This document shows, in pieces, positions 23,862-35,921 of a stretch of 64,000 nucleotides of DNA. The stretch's first letter is position 1. The number at the start of each line of letters is the position of its first letter. Source of the stretch: Pomphorhynchus laevis (taxonomy: Eukaryota > Acanthocephala > Palaeacanthocephala > Echinorhynchida > Pomphorhynchidae); contig WNNJ02001952.1 of NCBI GenBank assembly GCA_012934845.2, positions 176,718-240,717 of the forward strand, written 5' to 3'. A program made the translations under genes and the position numbers. The notes below the pieces were generated by a model. It was not told the DNA's origin, did no database searches, and saw only the letters and a program-made list of their open reading frames with translations.

Positions 23862-24010
23862 TTTCATCCTATCCGGTGTTCCATAAGGCTCCGTATTAGG
23901 CCCTTTGCTTTTCTATCTTCTCCTCGATGATTTGTCTTATCTCTCATACATTAAATTGTCATGATACGCAATATGCTCATGACATTCTCATATATGCTCA
24001 CGCACCTGCT
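23862..24010 (+). pseudogene. LINE subfamily E, RT fragment (left part, interrupted)
   Basis: It reads GSVLGPLLFYLLLDDLSYLS and then a degraded YADD region (CATGACATTCTCATATATGCTCACGCACC), as in the intact LINE at 39250-39380. It breaks at about 24010 and resumes at 25205, so another element has landed in it. Confidence 0.75.
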
Positions 24011-25204
24011 TATTATTAGTATATAACAGCCGATAAGCGGTGGCTCGTTTGGATGGATCTCAATGTAAAAAAGTACAATGTCAGTAAAACAAAAAAAATA
24101 AAATAAAAAAATCCAAATCAGGTTCGACTTCCTATGAGAGCGATACACTGTTCAGCGCACGGCAAAATTCTCGAATGTTCCGACATTCAATTGCAGATGA
24201 CGGGAGCGTGTTCCAACTATTTATTACTCGATCTCTGATATCTTGTTAATGTCGATGGACTTTTCTACGATGTTTGAGCGTTAGTCGATGTCCACGTAAT
24301 TTCTCGGAGTTGCGGAGGCAAAACATGAACTTAAGGGGAAGAGTGGGCGATAAAACTGCCCTCCATATAGCATAAGATCAGCTTTTACCAAACTTTTACA
24401 AGCTGTTGAAACACCTAGGATTTCTAACTTCTGGTCAAACGGCAGGTCTTTGACAGTGGGAACAAGACGGGTAGCCGACCGGAGAATTGATTCGTAAGCC
24501 ACAATGTTCTTGCACAGATGTGGATACGCTGCGGGAGATGCGTATAGCATTCGAGATTCGCTGAGGGCCTTGTATATTATTCTGAAGCTACATGCCTCTA
24601 GTGATCCAAATGATCGTCTAATGATGCCAATAGTACGACGGCAATTGGCCGAAACTTTATTTACATGAGCGCTCATATCGAGCGTATTAAGCGTAGATAA
24701 CCCTAAATCATCGATTTTATCTGTAGAATCAATCGATGTTTCCAAATTTATAAGAGCAACGAATGTCTGGGAGGCCGATCTGCAAATGTCTACATTTAGT
24801 CGCATTTATCATCAGCCCATCACATATACACCATTTAATAATGGAATCCAGGTCTTTTTGAAGAGCGCTAACATCGGAATCATCAATAATTCGCCTTCAA
24901 AACTTAATATCATCTGCGTAAGTAACACATTCCGACGTTAAGTTGTTTGTAATATCATTTACATATATATTAAAGAGAGTCGGACTAATGGCCGATCCAT
25001 GGGGGACGCATGTCGTCATCATTGGGTAACCAGAAAGATAATGGCTTATGCGTACTGCAAACGAGCGGTAGCTTACGAATGATTGAATTCAGCGTAACAA
25101 TGAGCCCCGTACACCAATGTTAGATAATTTGTTTACTAGCAAATTGGGAATAACTCTAACGACTGCTTTCGATAAGTCTATAAATATCACATTCATGATC
25201 GTAT
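24011..25204 (-). mobile_element. L2-type LINE fragment nested in another LINE
   Basis: On the minus strand, broken frames give an RT of different lineage: FIDLSKAVVRV, then VPHGSAISPTLFNIYVND, then YADDIKF. The 174-codon frame 24281-24805 follows, with MSAHVNKVSANCRRTIGIIR and KDLPFDQKLEILG, as in L2/CR1 C-terminal regions. The VPHGS and a stop near the YADD box show it is dead. It interrupts the LINE at 23862-25925. Confidence 0.75.
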
Positions 25205-25927
25205 TCATGATCTTACGGTTTCTGCTTCCAACTGTCTTGTCTCAATTTTCAATCATCTTTCTTCTATCCGACTTTCTCTGAATCCTAATAAATCAAAAAA
25301 AATGTGGATCATTCCTCGATGCCCCGACAATGAACCTCCCTCCGTATCATTAAATTCTACAATTCTTCCTATCGTCGACAATCTCGTTTTCTTAGGTTTA
25401 ATTTCGACAGTCGAGTTTCACTTAAACATTTTGTTAGAGATAAAGTAAGCTCATCTACCTTGATTCTCTGCAACCTCCGCCAAATTCGTTGATTTATCGA
25501 TTTCCCTTCATGTATGACTATCATATCTTCTCACATTTTAAATAGATTGATTACTGTCTTAGTCGATTTTTAACTCACCAAAATCTACTCTACTTCCACT
25601 ACAACGCACCATCAACGAAGCCGTTCGAGTTCTCATCCGTATTCGTTGTTTTGATCATGCATCCCACCATCTTGCTTACCTCAATTTGCCTAACATTTAT
25701 TCTCGTGTTCAAATTCGTCTTCTCGTTGCTTTCCGTCTTGTAACTTTTCATACACCATCATTTATCAAGCTTCCTTTTCTAAACAATTCTCGTTCTGTTT
25801 ACTGTTCCTTGCGTTCCCGTAATTCCCTTCTTTCACATGCGCAAACTACTCTACCTCTTTTGATTTCAGCTCCATCAACGTAGCTGCTCCTCTCTCGTGG
25901 AATCATCTGCCCATTCATATACGCCCG
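25205..25927 (+). pseudogene. LINE subfamily E, continuation after nested insertion
   Basis: It continues the interrupted copy: SASNCLVSIFNHLSSI, then KKMWIIPRCPDN, a segment like [12 protein letters not shown] with a shift, and the C-terminal stretch ending SLRSRNSLLSHAQTT. It is about 70% like the intact LINE, so an older subfamily. It is cut at about 25927 by the next element. Confidence 0.75.
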
Positions 25928-27895
25928 ATCACCGTCTATCACCGCTCTCACAGACGCGATTTCCGCCCGATCACTCCGTCTTTCCGTGATTCCTATCTTG
26001 CTCTACGCCGGTCTCATCTCAACCTACTACGTATCAAATGTAACTCCTTCTGGCAGCATAAAATCATCACTTCATTCAACTCTAAGACTCTCTGGCATAC
26101 TTTTAACTCAATCCTGGCTCGTTCCTCTACACCGTGCAAAATCAATGCTAATGATTATTCGTCATTTCTCCAGACCAAAGTATCCACGCTGCTCTCTCAC
26201 ACCCCGGTCTCCATCCTATCCCACTCTGCCCCGCCTAGCCTCATCCTTCCGGAACTCTTTCATCTTCTCCCTGTCTCACCTACAGAAGTATCATCTGTCC
26301 TCATGTCCTTGCCCAACAAAACCTCACCCGCCGATCCCCTGCCTACCCACATATTAAAATCTATATGCTCATCGATATCCCCATTTCTCACAACCTTGTT
26401 TAACTCGTCCATCCGCAGTCGTATCTTCCCTTCACACTGGAAATCCGCAATCGTTCGTCCCCTCCTTAAAAAACAATCGCTCGACCCCTCCCTTCCTTCT
26501 AGCTATCGCCCCATTTCGCTACTCACTACTCTTTCTAAACTCTTAGAACGCCTCATCTTAATACAAATCAACGCTTATCTCTCCTCATCCAATCTGTACC
26601 CTCCTTTCCAATCCGCTTTCCGCTCTAATCACTCGACAGAAATCGCATGCATAAAAGTGTACAACGACTTACTCATTTCTCGAGACAAGGCTCTATATAG
26701 TGTTCTCATCTCCTTCGACCTCTGCTCCGCATTCGACATTGTCGACCACGCCGTCCTCCTTTCTCGCCTTCGTTATGATCACGGATTTTCTTCCTCCTCC
26801 GTAGCATGGTTCGCCACATACCTATCCGACCGTTCCTTTCGCGTCTGTTCTAATTCATCATCCTTCTCTCCATACATATCTTTTGCGGGGTCCCACAAGG
26901 TTCAGTCCTAGGTCCAATGCTTTTCTCTCTTCTGCTTGGCGATCTATCTCCGTTTATCAAACCTTACTCCTTTAAGGTCATGCAATACGCCGATGACATT
27001 CTAATCTATGCTTATGCACCCGCACATCGGACACACGATATCGGCATTTCTGCCTCTAACTGTCTTTCTTCAATCCACAAACGTCTCTTCAATCTCCATC
27101 TCGTTCTAAACCCCAAAAAGTCCAAAATAATGTGGATCCTTCCCCGTAAACAAAACATATCTCCTCCCATTGTTTCTTTTGCCTCATCGACCATCCCTAT
27201 AGTCCACAATCTCAGTTTCTTAGGCTTCCATTTCGATGATCACCTTTCCCTTAAACCCTTCGTCCGTGACAAGGTCCGCTCATCTAACTTAATTCTCCGT
27301 GACATCCGCCGTATCCGCCCCCTTATCGACTTCCGTTCTTGTATGTCTCTTCTTTTATCGTTTCTTTTCCCTAAAATCGATTACTGCCTTAGCCTTTTCG
27401 CCAATTCTCCAAAATCCATCATCCTACCCCTACAACGAATAATCAACACCGCCGTTCGAGTGCTCTTTCGTCTCCGTCGCTTCGACCACACATCCACATA
27501 TCTTGCCCAACTCTCCTGGCCCACCATCCACATCCGCATCAAACTCCGCCTTCTTCTCGTAACTTTTCGTCTCTTCGCTGTCGGCTCCCCATCGTTCATC
27601 AATCTTCCTTTCTTAGACGATACTTGACCCACCTCGCTATCGCTTCGTTCCTGTCATACCCTCTTACTCCACGTTCCTAATTACTCCAACAACTACGGTC
27701 TCCGATCCTTCCTCGTCGCCGCCTCACTCGCCTGGAATCAACTCTTTCTCGACGTCCGCCGCGCTCCCTCCTTTATCACATTCAAACACCTCCTCTCACA
27801 CCTTCTCGACACCCGATTCACAGTCTTGTTTTGTTGTGGTCATGTAAGCGTGCGCTGGCACGCATTTGCCACGTTAAAATAAATCGGTGTTTTAC
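25928..27895 (+). mobile_element. 5'-truncated CR1/L2-like LINE, RT region (copy 3)
   Basis: It starts at the equivalent of position 38290 in the intact element and runs to the 3' end, closely similar throughout. Two long frames remain (26303-26911 and 26917-27627). They include LLKKQSLDPSLPSSYRPISL, DLCSAFDIVDHAVLLSRL and QYADDILIYA. A one-base frameshift at about 26890 just before GVPQGS and a stop at 27628 break it. It ends with the GCGTGCGCTGGCACGC hairpin (27847-27862) and TTAAAATAAAT. Confidence 0.9.
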
Positions 27896-28204
27896 TCTAC
27901 CTCCTTTGGAGTCCGCTCCTTCATTGTGGCTGCTCCTCTATCGTGGAACTATATGCCCATTCATATACGCCAATCAACTTCCTTGACGTGTTTCAAACGA
28001 CAAATCCGATCCCATTTAAACAATTTATCTACTTGACTTTTAAATTTTTGTTTGTGGACTTGTAAGCGTCCAGCTTGTACGCATTTGCCACATTAAATAA
28101 ATTTGTATTATTATACGCCAATCAACTCGCTGTCGTGCTTCGAACGCAAAATCCCATCCCATTTAAACAATTAACTAATTTATCTGTATGACTTTTGCTG
28201 TTTT
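27896..28204 (+). pseudogene. LINE subfamily E 3' ends, two partial copies
   Basis: The sequence after 27896 matches 25850-25927 (CCCATTCATATACGCC) and then continues to a 3' terminus with the hairpin AAGCGTCCAGCTTGTACGC (about 28060) and ATTAAATAAAT. A second, shorter copy of the same end follows (28115-28200). Confidence 0.65.
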
Positions 28205-31200
28205 TTTTTATTAAAAAACGATTTATTTTAACGTGGCAAATGCGTGCCAGCGCACGCTTACATGACCACAACAAAACAAGACTGTGAATCAGGTGTCGAT
28301 AAGGTGTGAACGGAGGAGGTGTTTGAATATGATAAAGAAAGAGGCGCGGCGGACGTCGAGAGGGAGTTGATTCCAGGCGAGTGAGGCGGCGACGAGGAAG
28401 GATCGGAGACCGTAGTTGTTGAAGTAATTAGGAACGTGGAGTAAGAGGGTATGACAGGAACGAAGCGATAGCGAGGTGGGGCGAGTATCGTCTAAGAAAG
28501 GAAGGTTGATGAACGATGGGGAGCCGACAGCGATGAGACGAAAAGTAACGAGAAGAAGGCGGAGTTTGATGCGGATGTGGATGGTGGGCCAGGAGAGTTG
28601 GGCAAGATATGTGGATGTGTGGTCGAAGCGACGGAGACGAAAGAGCACTCAAACGGCGGTGTTGATTATTCGTTGTAGGGGTAGGATGATGGATTTTGGA
28701 GAATTGGCGAAAAGGCTAAAGCAGTAATCGATTTTAGGGAAAAGAAGCGATGAAAGAAGAGACATACAAGAACGGAAGTCGATAAGGGGGCGGATACGGC
28801 GGATGTCACGAAGAATTAAGTTAGACGAGCAACCTTGTCACGGACGAAGGGTTTAAGGGAAATGTGATCATCGAAATGGAAGCCTAAGAAAGTGAGATTG
28901 TGGACTACAGGGATGATCGATGAGGCAAAATATACAATGGGAGGAGATATGCTTGGTTTACGGGGAAGGATCCACATTATTTTGGACTTTTCGGCGTTTA
29001 GAACGAGATGGAGATTGGAGAGACGCTTGTAGGTAGAAGAGAGACAGTTGGAGGCAGAAATGGCGATGTCGTGTATGCGATGTGCGGGTGCATGAGCATA
29101 GATTAGAATGTCATCGGCGTATTGCATGACGTTAAAGGAGTAAGGTTTGATAAACGGAGATAGATCGCCAAGCAGAAGAGAGAAAAGCATAGGACCTAGG
29201 ACTGAACCTTGTGGGACCCCGCAAAAGATAGGGATGGAGAGAAGGATGATGAATTAGAACAGACGCGAAAGGAACGGTCGGATGGATATGATGCAAACCA
29301 TGCTAAGGAGGAAGAAGAAAAGCCGTAATCATAACGAAGGCGAGAAAGGAGGACGGAGTGGTCGACAATGTCGAATGCGGAGCAGAGGTCGAGGGAGATG
29401 AGAACACTATATTGAGCCTTGTCTCGGGAAATGAGTAAGTCGTTGTAAACTTTCATGCAGACGATTTCTGTAAAGTGATTAGAGCGTAAAGCGTATTGAA
29501 AAGGAGGGTACAGATTAGATGAAGATAGATAAACGTTGATCTGTATTAAGATAATGCGTTCTAATAGCTTAGAAAGAGTAGGGAGTAGTGAAATGGGGCG
29601 ATAGCTAGAAAGACGGGAGGGGTCGAGCGATTGTTTCTTAAGGAGGGGACGAACGATTGCGGATTTCCAGTGTGAAGGGAAGATACGACTGCGGATGGAC
29701 GAGTTAAACAAGGTTGTGAGAAATGGGGATATCGATGAGCATATAGATTTTAATATGTGGGTAGGCAGGGGATCGGCAGGTGAGGTTTTGTTGGACAAGG
29801 ACATGAGGACAGATGATACTTCTGTAGGTGATACAGGGAGAAGATGAAAGAGTTCGGGAAGGATGAGAGTAGACTGGGCAGAGTGGGATAGGATGGAGAC
29901 CGGGGTGTGAGAGAGCAACGTGGATACTTTAGTCTGGAGAAATGACGAATAATCATTGGCATTGATGTTGCACGGCGAAGAAGAGCGAGCAAAAATTGAG
30001 TTTAAAGTATGCCAGAGAGTCTTAGAGTTGAATGAAGTGATGATTTTATGCTGAAAGAAGGAGTTGCATTTGGTATGTAGTAGGTTGAGATGAGACCGGC
30101 GATGAGCAAGATAGGAATCACGGAAAAACGGAGTGATCGGGCGGAAATCAAGTCTGAGAGAGCGGTGATAGACTCAAAAAGCATGGCGGAGTCGACGCTT
30201 TGAGAGTAGGCATTGGATGTCAAACCATGGGGCACGGTGCAAGCGACGGTGTGGGTGAGACTTTAAGGGCAAGAGAATATCGAGAGTGGATGTAAGTTCA
30301 GAGTCGAAAAGAAAGGCGAGATCGTGAGGAGATGAATATGTTATTGTGGGTAATGATAGAGATGATTGGAGTAAGGCAGAGCGGAGAAGGGAGAGGTCAA
30401 GATTTCTCCAAGGGCGACGTAGGATTGTAGGTGTGTGAGGAGGGGTGTGATTGTGAGTGAGATCAAGGGTGATAAGAAAGTGATCGGATAGACCAGGATC
30501 AGAGATGGACAGTGAGGTGTAGGCAGCAAAATGATCGGAGACAGCGATGATGTCGAGTGCCCCACCAAGTATATGTGTGGGGGCAGTGGAGATTAGTTTG
30601 TAATTGTAGTTGGATAGAATGTTAATGAACCGGATAGAATCCGTAGAAGAGGGGCTGTCTAGACGGATATTGAAGTCGCCTAGAACGAGTGGAGGAATTG
30701 AGGACAAAGAACAATGAGAAAGGATGTCAGCGAGTTCGGTAAAAAATAAGGCTGTAGGAGCTGATGAACCAGGACGGTATACAATGGCGAGATCTAGAGT
30801 GATCGGGTTAGAATAACGACAAGTGAGCAATTCAAAAGAGCAATGACTGAAAGGGGGATTGATTTTGCGAAGAGACGCGGGGTGACGCGCGAATGCGACG
30901 ATGCCGCCATGATTAGAGAATTTAGAAGGGCATGAGCTGAGGGGGTGGGCGGATTCGACTAGGGAGCAACCGTTAGAGAGCAGACGGCGAATGGAAAGGT
31001 CGTCGGAATCTGAGTGCCAAGATTCGGTGAGGCAGAAGATATCGATGGATTGCTTAGTGAATAGGTTGAGGATAAGATCGGATTTATTGAGAATAGATCT
31101 AGTGTTGAGGAGACCGAGGCGGAAACCGTGTGTTGTGATGAAAGAGTGTAGTGAAGACACATAGGAGAGATGGAGCGCCATCGAATTTTTGGACGGGAGT

Positions 31201-32465
31201 GGACAACTTGAAAATTTCCGTCGATGTTTCGGAAAGAGAGAGTTTTTTCGCCGTTTTCCTCGCGACGGCGTTTTTCGATGCGGGCTGAAGAGATTTGAGC
31301 GATTTCAGAAGGGGCGCGATCGGGGAAAATTCGAGTGGTTGAAGATGACATGAGTTTGAATCGTTGAGAGAGGACAGAAGACGCGTGAGAGCGATGCTTG
31401 AAAACAATTTTTAGGAGTGGGTGCTGGAAAGGATTAGATTGAGAAGATTTGTTTAGACGGATGAATGCGACAGGAGAAATGTCCTTGAAAAAGGATGGTT
31501 TATCCGCAGGGACAACGACTGACGTGAGTAGGTGAGATCTCGATAGAAGAGCTGGCAGTTGATGATTTGGAGGGATTTGGTTTGACGACGGGAGACATAG
31601 AGGATAATGATAAGAGAAGGGTGGCAAGCGATGTGAGGAAAGGTTATGAGTAGAAGGATAGTGAAGGTTGGTGGAGGTGATTTTGATTAATGGAGGCAAG
31701 GTATTGACAAACGAGACGGGAAGGACGGGACGTGGGGTGTCGGGGAGTGAAAATACATTAGTTGTAACAATTTGCGGCTCCGTCACTGTCTCGGTAGATT
31801 TATCATAAACTTGACAAAATCCATCTTGCTGCGATACAATTTGCGGATCCTTCAGATTATCTGATGATGGATTATCTGATGATGACGTAGAAACGCAATG
31901 AGGGGTAGAAATGTAAGGTGATTTATCTGATACGACTAAAGAAATACTGGGTTGCAAATGGTCAATGACAGTAACATCAGAAGATTGAGCTGATTGATTG
32001 GGCAAAATTGAAGGATGTATAGTAATACCTGTAGAAGAGATGGGAGATTTGGCATTCTTAGAGGCAATCGAATGCGGAAGAATTGGGCATCGAGGTTGAA
32101 ACTTATTACAATACGAAGAGGCATGTGTGGACATCGCTGCATTGCCAGATAGTTTCAATATATTTGTCTTGAGACTCTCTATTTCACTGTTCATCGTATT
32201 TATCATCTTAGCCAAACAGTAGCCACAGTAGAATTCGTTGTCTGCAAGACAAGATGCCTGGGATTCTGAAGTCCAAATACTTACCCACGTGTGACAATCA
32301 TTGTGTGATCAAAGGACTTGTTGTTCAGATCCATTGGAAACATCTCTAACATCGGTGTTGGACGCGACATGGTTGGGAACTTGAGACTTTTGTTTTTTCT
32401 GACCCATTTGTATATAGTCGTCTGATTCGTGATTTTATTTTCCTCGTTGTATGTATATTAGATTG
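28205..32465 (-). mobile_element. Near full-length CR1/L2-like LINE, decayed copy
   Basis: A sister of the element at 35865-40245, in opposite orientation, sharing 5' leader (CGTATGTATATTAGA on the complementary side), ORF1 and ORF2. ORF1 starts near 32406 but is broken early. A 418-codon frame (30959-32215) covers most of it, with a deletion of the RRM-like start. ORF2 starts at 31181 (LGLLNTRSIL, LTESWH, LVLGDFNIRLD, LSDHFL), shifts near 30200, and continues in pieces 29196-29918 (RT palm start), 28816-29190 (QYADDILIYAHA) and 28289-28648 (C-terminus). The 3' end (28205-28265) carries the hairpin and a TTAAAATAAAT tail. At least four frame breaks: inactive. Confidence 0.92.
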
Positions 32466-32539
32466 TATGTTATTTATTGTATAGACCTTAATATAACTAA
32501 ATATAAGCAATTGTATGTTTATTAGAAACCAAAATTTTT

Positions 32540-32825
32540 TAAGGTCCGTGGACTTGTAAGCGTGCAGCTGGCACGCACTTGCCACTTAAAATTAACTATT
32601 ATTATCTTGAATTATTAATTACTAAAACAACTACGGTCTCCGATTCTTCCTCGTCGTCGCATTCGCCTTGAATAAGCTCTCACGACGTCCGCCGTGCTCC
32701 TTCCTTTATCACTTTCAAATTCCTCCTCCGTTCCCTTGTTCACGTAAGCGTGCACCGGCAGCAACAATAATAATTTAATTAAAGTAGCAAATGCGTGCTA
32801 ATTTCAAGTTTACAAGTCCACTAAC
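32540..32825. pseudogene. LINE 3'-end fragments in both orientations
   Basis: A 3' terminus (TGGACTTGTAAGCGTGCAGC, 32547 on) is followed by a fragment of the ORF2 C-terminal region (about 32620-32750). A reversed 3' end comes next (32765-32822, AAATGCGTGCTAATTTCAAG and TTTACAAGTCCAC). They are remnants without coding capacity. Confidence 0.6.
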
Positions 32826-33490
32826 TAAAAAATCAATTCAGCTAACTGAGTCTACGTATTTAATATATAAAAAAAGCAAAACATAATAATGCTATATCAA
32901 AATTTAATAATTAAATTAAAGCGTGACGGATTCCGGTCGACTGTATTCAGTGAAGTCAGCGAACTACTACCCGAGGTCACTATCATACTGTGAGAACACT
33001 GCATCACGGCAAACTCTGAAGACTATATCGCCTTTCTAATTGAGCAGTGAGGCTTTGGAACAACTTCCAGTGAATATCGTCAACACATCAAATAGAGCGC
33101 ACTTCAAGAAAACGCTAATTACATGGCATTGTACAGATTCTAATTTCAATATCCTGCATCCGAATTAAGATTTTGTTGACATTAAATTTAGTTCTACTAT
33201 GAGCAGACAAAACAGTTGCATTGCTATAGTCTTAAATGTTATAATAGTAAACAATAAAATAAATAATTGTAAGATTTCATACAATTTATATCAAGTTAAA
33301 TTATAAACTGATATTAAAAATAAAAATCATTTTTATGAATTGACTAATAAATAACAGACGATCTATCAGAATAATAATTAGAGTTCATCAGGAGGAACAG
33401 CTATGCTATCAGGTATCGGGCCATAACTCATCTACCCAAAATAACCGCGGGACCAAATACGTGCTAAGGACGTATTTTCTCTGATTAAAT
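32826..33490 (+). repeat. Dispersed AT-rich repeat split by a nested LINE tail
   Basis: The family sequence starts at TCAGCTAACTGAGTC (32838) and breaks at about 32927. It resumes at about 33246 (AAACAATAAAATAAATAATTG) and ends with TCATCAGGAGGAACAGCTATG and the CCAAATACGTGCTAAGGACG end. The inserted 320 bases are listed separately. Confidence 0.7.
32927..33245 (+). pseudogene. L2-type LINE C-terminal tail, nested insertion
   Basis: With one shift the frame reads LWNNFQ then VNIVNTSNRAHFKKTL, and ends with MSRQNSCIAIVLN. This is the RxxxLWNxLPxxIV...FKKxL ending common to L2/CR1 LINEs. It is 5' truncated to about 300 bases. Confidence 0.6.
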
Positions 33491-33530
33491 TTGATTATAT
33501 ATTATGTATTTCTTTCTAATTCAAAATATA

Positions 33531-34004
33531 TTATTTATTATCCATCCATAAAAATTTGCCACTTAAGAGTTTAAATTCATTCTTTATATTATTGTGTTGA
33601 TTTATATATTTTACTATTTTCTGCTTGATGTTATTTTTATAGTAACCTAGTTTAAAATATGTATCTATTATATTATTTAAATGATTTTTAAGAAAGCCAA
33701 TATCATTACATATTGTTGCAATTCTTAAAATTTCATTATTTAATGTATTATATTTTATATTATATGGTATGCATGAATGCTCATGCAAAAATATGTTTCT
33801 TGTAAATTTAAATATGTCATCTTTACGATATAAATTAATAGTAGTTTTAGTTAATGTTAATTTAATGTTCATATCTAGATAAACACCTTCTTTATCATTA
33901 ATATTGGTTTTGTTAAGAATAAGGCTTTCTGGATAAATTTGTTCACTAATTGAATAAAGATTATTAGAATTAAATACACATATATCATCAATATATCGGA
34001 ACAT
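33531..34004 (-). pseudogene. Penelope-type reverse transcriptase, C-terminal fragment
   Basis: The 157-codon frame opens with FRYIDDICVF, the RT catalytic box in the RYIDDI form. IYPESLILNKTNI, VYLDMNIKL, INLYRKDD, an HEHSCIPYN block and ILRIATICNDIGFLKNHL follow. This order (catalytic box, YP..L..N, LD..I, YRK, S.IPY, LRI...C) is that of Penelope-like RTs. The N-terminal fingers and palm and any GIY-YIG domain are absent, so this is a fragment. Three related pieces lie at 54540-54860, 55025-55222 and 55714-55870. Confidence 0.7.
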
Positions 34005-34179
34005 ATTCCATTATATATCTTTATATAATTTAGATTTATTTTTTACACAGTTATGAACAACTTCATTTTCTATAATGAAGTTGATGTTTTTAATTAATGT
34101 TAATTTAATGTTCATATCTAGATATAATATACCTTCTTTATCACAGCAAAATTTATACAGATAAATTTATTAAATTATA

Positions 34180-34935
34180 AATTATCGGATTTGGCATCTA
34201 AAACACAGCATTGAGGTTGATTGGCGTATATGAATAGGCAGATGATTATACGATAGAGCAGCAGCAACCAGGAAGGAACGGAAGCCAAACGACTATGAGT
34301 AGATTTGCACATGTAAAGGAAGGGAATTACAGGAAGGCAAGGAACAGTAAACAGGACGAGAATTGTCTAGAAAAGGAAGGTTGAGAAATGAAGGTGTATG
34401 AAAAGTTACAAGACGGAAAGCAACGTGAAGACGAATTTGAACACGACAATAAATAGTAGGAAATCAAGATAGGCAAGAATGTGAGATGTATAATCAAAAC
34501 GACGAAGACGGAGGAGAATTCAGGCGGCTGCTTTGATTCGTTGTAGTGAAAGAATAGTTGATTTGGGAAAATGAAGGTTGAGAAATAAGGGAGTATGAAA
34601 AGGTACAAAACGGAATGCAATGGAAAGAAGACGAATTTGAACACGAGAATAAATGGTAGGCAAATGGAGAGAAACAAGATGGTGGGATGCATAATCAAAA
34701 CGACGAGGGTGAAGGATAATTCGGACGGTTGCGTTGACGATGCGTTACAGGGGAATAGTGGAGTTAGGTAAGTTTGAAAATAGACTAAGACAGTAATCAA
34801 GCTTGATAAAAAGAGAGAAGACATAATAGTCATACAAGGGAAATCGATAAATCGACGAATTTGGCAGAGGTTGCAGATAATCAAGGTAGATGAGCGTACT
34901 TTATCTCTAATGAAATGTTTAAGTGAAACTCGACT
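34180..34935 (-). pseudogene. LINE subfamily E, C-terminal region and 3' part
   Basis: On the minus strand a 185-codon frame and neighbours match the LINE C-terminus in shifted frames (KLDYCLSLFSNLPNSTIPLQ, RRFDYASHHLVS, and again later RRFDYTSHI, indicating an internal duplication of about 180 bases). Dead. Confidence 0.65.
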
Positions 34936-35019
34936 ATTCTAAAGACGTAGGATGCTGCCTGGTGTTTATGTCTCCTTGTGAATAGGAGGCATAGAATAGG
35001 AGTTTGCATGTATACTAAA

Positions 35020-35275
35020 GGATGTGTACTAATGGATGAATGAATATCTTATCCCTGATTATCTTTTTTTTGTTGTGAGCAGACTGAACAGCCATAACGG
35101 CTTTGTCTTCTATAATATATATTATATATAATATATACACACTATATAGTCTGTGTGGCTTTCTATTAATTCTTAGCTATATATAATAGAAGACAAAGCC
35201 GTTATGACTGTTTAGTCTGCTCACAACAAAAAAGATAACCAGGGAGAAGATATATTCATTCATCCATTTGTTCCA
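35020..35275. repeat. Foldback with about 90-bp arms
   Basis: The left arm (about 35030-35140) and right arm (about 35180-35275) are near-perfect reverse complements. Each contains GTTGTGAGCAGACT (or TAGTCTGCTCACAAC) and GGCTTTGTCTTCTAT, and the arms end in TGGATGAATGAATAT. It borders the next LINE remnant, whose 3' UTR it may be in duplicated, inverted form. Confidence 0.85.
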
Positions 35276-35690
35276 GGAACATCCGCAATCGCTTCTTGAA
35301 TACAGTCAGCATTTAAGCAACAATATTCTCGGGAAGGCTATTCCACAAATTAGCAACACGCCTTGACAATCGTGTGATCAGCGGTAGTGTCCCTGTATGC
35401 TTCTTGAAAAAAGTCATCGAATGATGTCTGTTTGATCGATTAATACGTTATGTTACAAAACTTGAAGGGTATCCATCACATTTGTCAAGTAATTTCCACG
35501 CTGCAACCAAGTCGAGAAACAGTAGCCTCACACTTATACTGAGCATTCCGATCACTTTGAGTCGACAAGGATAAGGTAATTTTTAGTCTGGACATAGACG
35601 CGTGATACGACGAAGAACCTCATCGACAGCATTCAATTAAGTTCGTGTACATGGAAAACGTGATGAAGAGTAATACTCAAGTATAGGTAG
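35275..35690 (-). pseudogene. L2-type LINE remnant, C-terminal region
   Basis: The minus strand in one main frame with stops reads LPYPCRLKVIGMLSI, then ITRLSRRVANLWNSLPENIV and FKKRLRMF. This is the hallmark LPYPERL...RVxNLWNSLPxxVV...FKxRLD ending of L2/CR1-type LINE proteins. It is a different family from the abundant element next door. Confidence 0.75.
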
Positions 35691-35699
35691 TTTGAAATT

Positions 35700-35815
35700 C
35701 TAAGCTGCTAACAAATAACTATTTACAATGTGCCTAATAAAGCTAACAAATAACTATTTACAAGTGTTTGAAATTATAAGCTGCTAACAAATAACTATTT
35801 ACAAGATTAATATAC
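35700..35815 (+). repeat. Three copies of a 22-base motif upstream of the intact LINE
   Basis: GCTAACAAATAACTATTTAC occurs three times at intervals of about 36-47 bases, with AGCTGCTAACA in two. It lies just upstream of the element's 5' leader. It could be part of the LINE's 5' UTR promoter repeats or repeated target DNA. Confidence 0.7.
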
Positions 35816-35921
35816 ACAGAGGATAAATATTACAACTAACCGCTTTGGTGTTTACGAAAATATTAATCTAATATACATACAACGAGGAGAATAAAATCAC
35901 GAATCAAACGACTATATACAA

